From: an uncultured Neisseria sp.
GTDB lineage: Bacteria; Pseudomonadota; Gammaproteobacteria; Burkholderiales; Neisseriaceae
DNA length: 10,669 nt
Reading direction: 5' to 3'
Assembly: GCA_927911515.1 (NCBI GenBank)
Contig: CAKMQH010000285.1
Span: forward strand, 1 to 10,669
A program made the position numbers and the translations under genes. Below, one piece after another: positions 6,569 through 10,669 of this stretch. The notes beneath the pieces were generated by a model. That model was not told the DNA's origin. It worked only from the letters and a program-made list of their open reading frames with translations, and did no database searches. Positions within the stretch are counted from its first letter, which is position 1; the number at the start of each line of letters is the position of its first letter.

Positions 6569-6601
6569 GTCGTCTGAAAAAGGCTGTGATAAAATCTTGC
6601 G
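6569..6601 (+). repeat. First copy of a duplicated promoter block joined to an uptake-like sequence
   Basis: The block starts GTCGTCTGAAAA and continues GGCTGTGATAAAATCTTGCG. The same sequence recurs at 7710-7743 with one substitution (A to G before GGCTG) and one extra T. The uptake sequence here has one mismatch (AAGTCGTCTGAA, 6567-6578). Each copy precedes a + strand gene. Confidence 0.75.
6587..6595 (+). promoter_or_regulatory. Extended -10 promoter for the gene at 6677
   Basis: TGATAAAAT matches the extended -10 form TGnTATAAT with one change (TAAAAT at 6590-6595). No convincing -35 lies 16-18 bases upstream, which fits an extended -10 promoter. The predicted leader is about 75 bases. 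Confidence 0.5.
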
Positions 6602-6676
6602 CGCCCGGTTTGCCGCCGTTCTGTTGTGCAGAAAAGCAGTCAGGCGGGCGCATACCAATACATTAAGGAAAACCGA

Positions 6677-7660
6677 ATGAGTATTTTGTCGAAAATTTTT
6701 GGGAACAAGCCGTCCGACGAAACGGTAGAAGAGCCGCGCAAACTTTCCGCGCAGGAAAAAAGCGAGGGCGCGGCGCGGGCGATTTATGCGAAAGATAAAG
6801 TGTATGTGCCGCTGTCTGCCATGCAGGCGGATGTGTCGGAAGGGACGGGCATCCCTTACATAGGTCGTCTGAAAGACGGGCGAACGGTTTTATATCTGTT
6901 TGAAACCTATGAAGCGGCGCGGGCTTTTTCAGACGAGCAGGACGGCGCTTTAGACGGCATCGGCTTGGTCGGTGCGTTGGATAAGGCAGACCAGTTCAAT
7001 AATTTGAGTAATGTCCTACGGGTCGCACACTCGTTGGGCATTCAACTGATGGAATACAGAGGGCAGGATGGCGAACATTTTGAATGCGCGCTGTCTTGGT
7101 TGATGCGTGTGAACGGCGCGGGCAGCATGGCGGCTTCCAGAGAGAAGATGGAGGCGTTGTCCATCGGCACCGATGCCAAGCTGCCGCTGCAATTTCACCC
7201 GATAGCCATTGTCGGTTTTGCCAATCCCTATAAGGTTACACCCGCGCGGGCGGAAGAATTGTTCAAGCAGTTCACGAATGTCGAAGATGACGAATTGCTG
7301 GACTTTTTTGCCGGCAATACGCCGCAGGAGAATGTGCTGCTGATCGGGTTGGTGGAAAAATATTCGGCAGATTTGGCGAAATCCGTGAAATATATTGTTT
7401 GGAACCAATTGCCGGAGCAGCCGCTTTTTGTCGGAATAAACCGCAAAGACGGCGGGCTTTATGCGAGGGACGGTTATTTATACCTCTTTTACACCGACCG
7501 TTTCCAACACATGGGACCTGCCGGCTGCCATCCCGTTTCCGGCAAGGAAGCTGTGTTGGACTTGGTTCGCCGCCACGAACTGAAAGGCATTGCCCTGACC
7601 GACGGGCTGCACAATATGGCGCGGTTTGAAAACGACGTGATTTTCCAAGAAGCGGAATAA
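6677..7660 (+). CDS. Conserved cytosolic protein, function not recognised
   Basis: The product has 327 residues with no signal peptide or membrane helix. It begins MSILSKIFGNKPSDETVEEP; start 6677 has AAGGA (6665-6669) 7 bases upstream, so the longer in-frame start at 6626 is rejected. The part from 40 to 85 (YVPLSAMQADVSEGTG, then GRLKDGRTVLYLFETYEAARAF) recalls the SseB-type N-terminal fold, where a value is read and compared, but this is only a weak resemblance. The middle (FHPIAIVGFANPYKVTPARAEELFKQF) and a C-terminal repeat of similar flavour (GGLYARDGYLYLFYTDRFQHMG, then KEAVLDLVRRHELKGIALTDGL) suggest two related alpha/beta halves. An exact uptake sequence at 6862-6873 codes GRLK. It is transcribed alone, between its own promoter and the hairpin at 7706-7773. 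Confidence 0.7.
   Translation: MSILSKIFGNKPSDETVEEPRKLSAQEKSEGAARAIYAKDKVYVPLSAMQADVSEGTGIPYIGRLKDGRTVLYLFETYEAARAFSDEQDGALDGIGLVGALDKADQFNNLSNVLRVAHSLGIQLMEYRGQDGEHFECALSWLMRVNGAGSMAASREKMEALSIGTDAKLPLQFHPIAIVGFANPYKVTPARAEELFKQFTNVEDDELLDFFAGNTPQENVLLIGLVEKYSADLAKSVKYIVWNQLPEQPLFVGINRKDGGLYARDGYLYLFYTDRFQHMGPAGCHPVSGKEAVLDLVRRHELKGIALTDGLHNMARFENDVIFQEAE
6862..6873 (+). repeat. DNA uptake sequence inside the gene at 6677
   Basis: Exact AGGTCGTCTGAA, coding G-R-L-K in a surface-like turn (residues 63-66). Confidence 0.85.
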
Positions 7661-7709
7661 GGAATGGCGGCAAACAGGTTTGCCTGAGTGTCACATTTAA
7701 AATACAAAG

Positions 7710-7743
7710 GTCGTCTGAAAAGGGCTGTGATAAAATCTTTGCG
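7710..7743 (+). repeat. Second copy of the duplicated promoter block
   Basis: It repeats 6569-6601 with one substitution and one added T, about 1.14 kb away. Here the joined uptake sequence is exact. Confidence 0.75.
7728..7736 (+). promoter_or_regulatory. Extended -10 promoter for the DUF2868-type gene
   Basis: TGATAAAAT (TG at 7728, TAAAAT at 7731-7736) lies in the hairpin loop. Transcription from about 7743 would give a leader of only ~30 bases that contains the reverse uptake sequence and no Shine-Dalgarno site. Confidence 0.5.
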
Positions 7744-7773
7744 TTTTCACTATCCCTTTCAGACGACCTTTTT

Positions 7774-9114
7774 ATGTTGAACCCATCCCGAAAACTCGCC
7801 GAACTTGTCCGTATTTTGGAAGAGGGCGGCTATATTTTTGCCGGCGATCCCGTGCAGGTGACGGAAGCGTTGCGTCATGTCGAGGGCGGCGCGGAAGGCA
7901 AAATCATCCGCCGAGCGGAGATGATAGACAGAGACAGTCAGCTTCGGCATACCTTGGAGCAAGTGCGTACCGGGTCGTTTTGGCTGTGGATTGTGGCGGC
8001 TGCGGCGATGTTTAGCACGGGGTTTTCAGGCACTTACCTTCTGATGGACAGCCAAGGGCTGAATTTTTTCCTGATTTTGGCGGGCGTGTTGGGTATGAAT
8101 ACGCTGATGTTGGCGGTATGGCTGGCATCGCTGTTCCTGCGCGTGAAAGTAGGGCGGTTTTTCAGCAGCCCGGCGACGTGGTTTCGGGGTAAAGATCCCG
8201 TCAATCAGGCGGTGTTCCGGCTGTATGCGGATGAATGGCGGCAGCCTTCGGCGCGTTGGATTGCCGGTGCGACTTCGCACAGTCTATGGCTCTGCACATT
8301 GGGTGGGATGCTGGTGTCGGTATTGCTGCTGCTTTTGGTGCGCCAATATACGTTCAACTGGGAAAGCACGCTGTTGAGCAATGCCGCTTCGGTACGCGCG
8401 GTGGAAATGTTGGCGTGGTTGCCGTCGAAACTCGGTTTCCCTGCCCCCGATGCGCGGGCGGTGGTCGAAGGTCGTCTGAACGGCAACATCGCCGATGCGC
8501 GCGCGTGGTCGGGCTTGTTGATCGGCAGTATAGCCTGCTACGGTATCCTGCCGCGCCTGTTGGCGTGGGCGGTATGCAAAATCTTTTTAAAAACAAGCCA
8601 AAGCAAGCTGGATTTGGAGAAGCCTTATTATCAGGCGGTCATCCGCCGTTGGCAGAACAAAATCGTCGATGCGGATACGCGTCGGGAAACCGTGTCCGCC
8701 GTTTCCCCGAAAATCACCTTAAACGACGCGCCCAAATGGGCAGTCATGCTGGAAACCGAATGGCACGAAGGCACATGGTTTACAGGCAGGCTGGCACAGG
8801 AATGGCTGGATAAAGGCGTGGCGGCGAATCGGGAAGAAGTTGCCGCTTTGGAAGCCAAGTTGAAACAGAAACCCGCCCAGCTCCTCATCGGTGTGCGTGC
8901 GGAAACCGTCCCCGACCGCGGCGTGTTGCGGCAGATTGTCCGACTCTCGGAAGCGGCGCAGGGTGGCGCGGTGGTACAGCTTTTGACGGAGCGGACGCTT
9001 TCAGACGACCTGTCCGAAACATTGAACCACTGGCGCAATGCGCTGGCAGAGTGCGACGTGGCATGGCTGGAACCTGATAAAGCTGCACAAGAAGGTCGTC
9101 TGAAAAACCAATGA
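7774..9114 (+). CDS. DUF2868-type integral membrane protein
   Basis: The product has 446 residues. A cytosolic N-terminal helical part (1-65, RKLAELVRILEEGGYIFAGD) is followed by four hydrophobic segments at about 69-91, 97-122, 170-190 and 246-269, in two pairs, and then a soluble C-terminal domain (290-446) with ETEWHEGTWFTGRLAQEWLD and LLIGVRAETVPDRGVLRQIV. This layout, and its position directly before a GTPase with a DUF3482-type tail, fit the DUF2868 family, whose role is unknown. The first Met is used; it follows a T-run with no ribosome site, so initiation may be weak or unusual. Three exact uptake sequences lie inside (8469-8480, 9000-9011, 9093-9104). The stop TGA overlaps ATG 9111. 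A membrane partner for the GTPase is the likely role, inferred from context. Confidence 0.78.
   Translation: MLNPSRKLAELVRILEEGGYIFAGDPVQVTEALRHVEGGAEGKIIRRAEMIDRDSQLRHTLEQVRTGSFWLWIVAAAAMFSTGFSGTYLLMDSQGLNFFLILAGVLGMNTLMLAVWLASLFLRVKVGRFFSSPATWFRGKDPVNQAVFRLYADEWRQPSARWIAGATSHSLWLCTLGGMLVSVLLLLLVRQYTFNWESTLLSNAASVRAVEMLAWLPSKLGFPAPDARAVVEGRLNGNIADARAWSGLLIGSIACYGILPRLLAWAVCKIFLKTSQSKLDLEKPYYQAVIRRWQNKIVDADTRRETVSAVSPKITLNDAPKWAVMLETEWHEGTWFTGRLAQEWLDKGVAANREEVAALEAKLKQKPAQLLIGVRAETVPDRGVLRQIVRLSEAAQGGAVVQLLTERTLSDDLSETLNHWRNALAECDVAWLEPDKAAQEGRLKNQ
8469..8480 (+). repeat. DNA uptake sequence inside the DUF2868-type gene
   Basis: Exact AGGTCGTCTGAA, coding E-G-R-L-N in the loop before the fourth membrane segment. 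Confidence 0.85.
9000..9011 (-). repeat. DNA uptake sequence (reverse) inside the DUF2868-type gene
   Basis: Exact TTCAGACGACCT on the + strand, coding L-S-D-D-L. It faces the forward copy at 9093-9104, but the 81-base gap makes a terminator role unlikely. Confidence 0.85.
9093..9104 (+). repeat. DNA uptake sequence at the 3' end of the DUF2868-type gene
   Basis: Exact AGGTCGTCTGAA coding G-R-L-K, three codons before the stop (GRLKNQ). Confidence 0.85.
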
Positions 9115-9164
9115 CCGCACTTGAAACGCCCCATAAAGCCGCCATCCTGAAAAAGGTCGTCTGA
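9111..9164 (+). CDS. Possible 17-residue leader ORF between the membrane protein and the GTPase
   Basis: ATG 9111 overlaps the TGA of the preceding gene (ATGA), and the frame runs MTALETPHKAAILKKVV to a TGA supplied by the uptake sequence at 9154-9165. It ends 22 bases before the GTPase start, which lacks a ribosome site, so it could carry ribosomes across by coupling. There is no independent sign of coding; it may be chance. Confidence 0.2.
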   Translation: MTALETPHKAAILKKVV

Positions 9165-9165
9165 A
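9154..9165 (+). repeat. DNA uptake sequence in the gap before the GTPase gene
   Basis: Exact AGGTCGTCTGAA flanked by AAAA on both sides, 21 bases before ATG 9187. It is unpaired, so it is not a terminator. Confidence 0.85.
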
Positions 9166-9186
9166 AATCCATTCTTCAAAAACATC

Positions 9187-10527
9187 ATGAACAAACAACC
9201 CCTTTCCCTTGCCGTCGTCGGTCATACCAATACCGGCAAAACCTCGCTTCTGCGCACCCTGTTGCGCGACAGCGGCTTTGGCGAAGTCAAAAACGCGCCG
9301 TCCACCACGCGCCATGTCGAAGAAGCCGCGATTACCGACGGCGTCGATACGCTGCTGTATCTGTACGACACGCCCGGACTCGAAGACGCAGGCGGCGTTT
9401 TGGATTGGCTTGAAACCCATACGGATGCACGCGCCGACGGCATCGAGCGGCTGCAACAGTTTCTCGACAGCGACGGTGCACATCACGATTTCAACCAAGA
9501 AGCCAAAGTGCTGCGGCAGCTTCTGCAAAGCGACATGGCGTTGTACGTCATTGACGCACGCGAACCCGTCCTCGACAAATATCGGGATGAATTGACCATC
9601 CTTTCATGGTGCGCCAAACCGGTCATGCCCGTGTTCAACTTTACCGGAGGGCAGCTTCCCGAAGCGTGGACGACCATGCTGGCGCGTCGCAACCTGCACG
9701 TTTTCGCAGGGTTCGATACCGTCGCCTTCGATTTTGAAGGCGAATTGAACCTCTGGAACAAGCTCGCCACCATGCTGCCGCAGCATGACATCATCGACCG
9801 CCTGACTGCTTCCCGCCGCCGCGAATGGACGCGTCTGGATAAAGAAGCGCGACACGAAATCGCAGGTTTCCTGCTCGATGTTGCCGCCTTCACGCAGGAA
9901 ATTGACGAAAACGACGACCCCGCGCCCGTCCTGCAAACCATGCAGGCAGAAATACGCCAGCTCGAACGGCAGATGCAGCAGCGGCTGTTTTCCCTCTACC
10001 GCTTCTACCACAGCGAAATCGACAGCGGCGACTGGGTGCCTAAAGCCTTCCATCAAGATCCGTTCGCCAGCGAATTGCTCAAAGAATACGGCATCCGTAC
10101 CGGTACCGGCGCGGCAACCGGTGCGCTCATCGGCTTGGGGCTGGACATTGCCACGCTCGGCGGTTCGCTCGGATTGGGGACGGCAATCGGCGGCTTTCTC
10201 GGCGGCATCCTGCCCAATACCCGCACCATTTCCGACAAGCTCAACGGCCGCCAAACCCTGCACACCGACCCCGAAACCCTGACCCTGCTCGCTGCCCGCG
10301 CCCTCGATTTGCTCCACATCCTGCAAACGCGCGGCCACGCGGCGCAATCGCAAGTCGAGTTGCACAGCCGCAAAGCGCCATGGACGCCGGATAAACTCCC
10401 GTCCGAACTCAACAAAGCGCGCAGCAGGTGGAAATGGTCGTCCCTTAACACCCATCTCCCCGAAACCAGCCGCGCCGAGCGCGAAGAATATGCGGAAAGT
10501 TTGAGTAGGAAATTGGGCGGGGGATAA
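9187..10527 (+). CDS. Era/YeeP-like GTPase with DUF3482-type C-terminal domain
   Basis: The product has 446 residues. The GTPase part shows the P-loop GHTNTGKTS (G12-S20), the switch region STTRHVE (39-45), DTPG (61-64) and, in the guanine-specificity position, NFTG (151-154), which replaces the classical NKxD. A coiled, charged stretch (215-275) follows, with RQLERQMQQRLFSLYRFY. A glycine-rich, membrane-like segment comes at about 305-343 (GTGAATGALIGLGLDIATLG, then GLGTAIGGFLGGILPN), as in glycine-zipper proteins, then a helical tail. This order fits the DUF3482 GTPases, normally encoded beside DUF2868 membrane proteins. The first Met sits right before the P-loop strand, so the start is secure although no Shine-Dalgarno site is visible within 15 bases. 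It probably works at the inner membrane with its neighbour; the biological role is unknown. Confidence 0.85.
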   Translation: MNKQPLSLAVVGHTNTGKTSLLRTLLRDSGFGEVKNAPSTTRHVEEAAITDGVDTLLYLYDTPGLEDAGGVLDWLETHTDARADGIERLQQFLDSDGAHHDFNQEAKVLRQLLQSDMALYVIDAREPVLDKYRDELTILSWCAKPVMPVFNFTGGQLPEAWTTMLARRNLHVFAGFDTVAFDFEGELNLWNKLATMLPQHDIIDRLTASRRREWTRLDKEARHEIAGFLLDVAAFTQEIDENDDPAPVLQTMQAEIRQLERQMQQRLFSLYRFYHSEIDSGDWVPKAFHQDPFASELLKEYGIRTGTGAATGALIGLGLDIATLGGSLGLGTAIGGFLGGILPNTRTISDKLNGRQTLHTDPETLTLLAARALDLLHILQTRGHAAQSQVELHSRKAPWTPDKLPSELNKARSRWKWSSLNTHLPETSRAEREEYAESLSRKLGGG

Positions 10528-10541
10528 GACGGGCGACAGCC

Positions 10542-10647
10542 TATAGTGGATTAACAAAAATCAGGACAAGGCGACGAAGCCGCAGACAGTACAAATAGTA
10601 CGGCAAGGCGAGGCAACGCCGTACTGGTTTAAATTTAATCCACTATA
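10542..10647. mobile_element. Correia repeat enclosed element (CREE/NEMIS), 106 bp
   Basis: It is bounded by perfect 13-bp terminal inverted repeats, TATAGTGGATTAA at 10542-10554 and its complement at 10635-10647, with the known core (CAGGACAAGGCGACGAAGCC, then AGTACGGCAAGGCGAGGCAA). The length fits the short, internally deleted class. An internal stem AGTACGGC/GCCGTACT (10597-10604 with 10618-10625) is present. These non-autonomous elements of Neisseria insert at TA, can be cut by RNase III when transcribed, and may carry promoters. It lies 14 bases after the GTPase stop, so it is likely part of that transcript's 3' end. Confidence 0.93.
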
Positions 10648-10669
10648 TCCAAACTGCAAAAATTCATCA
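10648..10669. other. Right edge of the window
   Basis: The last 22 bases after the Correia element hold nothing recognisable. Confidence 0.3.

Larger units (their letters stand above)
7706..7773 (+). terminator. Uptake-sequence hairpin: terminator of the gene at 6677, with a promoter in its loop
   Basis: Uptake sequences at 7708-7719 (forward) and 7758-7769 (reverse) form arms of 18 bp (7706-7724 and 7754-7771) with one bulged A, a 29-base loop and a T5 tail ending directly at the next start codon (7774). The loop carries TGATAAAAT (7728-7736). The same element can therefore end one transcript and begin the next. Confidence 0.65.

Noticed and set aside
9604..10557. A 317-codon minus-strand open frame opposite the GTPase
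   Set aside because: The + strand carries clear GTPase motifs; the opposite frame is a by-product of GC-rich codon use and runs into the Correia element.
10542..10647. A small insertion sequence with its own transposase
   Set aside because: The ends fit a Correia element; at 106 bp there is no coding capacity.
1..10669. CRISPR array, tRNA or rRNA genes
   Set aside because: No regularly spaced repeats, cloverleaf-like sequences or rRNA motifs were seen; the recurring 12-mers are uptake sequences.

Overview
The window looks like the chromosome of a commensal Neisseria. Exact copies of the 12-base DNA uptake sequence AGGTCGTCTGAA are scattered through the right two thirds. This GTCGTCTGAA spelling is the dialect associated with the N. 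mucosa/N. sicca type of commensal, not the GCCGTCTGAA of the meningococcus and gonococcus. A Correia element (CREE/NEMIS) with TATAGTGGATTAA ends near the right edge and supports the genus. The species is an inference.

Left block (1-3496), a type VI secretion cargo unit. The window opens inside the 3' end of a vgrG gene (DUF2345 needle tip plus a C-terminal extension that probably docks the cargo). Two bases later comes a phospholipase D effector of the Tle5 type with two HKD motifs, then after another two-base gap a Sel1-repeat lipoprotein that is probably its periplasmic immunity protein. The phospholipase gene is split by an apparent one-base loss near 697-704, so the N-terminal 64 residues and the catalytic remainder lie in different frames. 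The block is AT-rich, has no exact uptake sequence, and looks horizontally acquired relative to what follows.

Middle block (3497-5540), housekeeping genes. A perfect inverted pair of uptake sequences closes the T6SS block as a terminator. A promoter-like site then precedes creA (lipoprotein), yqgE (AlgH family) and ruvX (Holliday-junction resolvase-like/16S rRNA maturation), packed closely on the + strand. A second inverted uptake-sequence pair lies between ruvX and the convergent next gene and can terminate both strands.

Right block (5542-10669). A minus-strand gene encodes an exported protein that looks like an outer-membrane beta-barrel. It diverges from a + strand gene for a conserved protein I do not recognise. 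After that comes a two-gene module: a four-helix membrane protein (DUF2868 type) and a GTPase with a DUF3482-type C-terminus. A 33-34 base block carrying an extended -10 promoter is nearly duplicated upstream of the unknown gene and of the membrane-protein gene. In the second case it sits in the loop of an uptake-sequence hairpin that is also the terminator of the gene before. A 106-bp Correia element follows the GTPase stop codon.

No tRNA, rRNA, CRISPR array or transposase gene was seen. The most notable items are the broken toxin beside an intact immunity gene, the lack of uptake sequences in the T6SS cargo block, and the terminator/promoter hybrid at 7706-7773.
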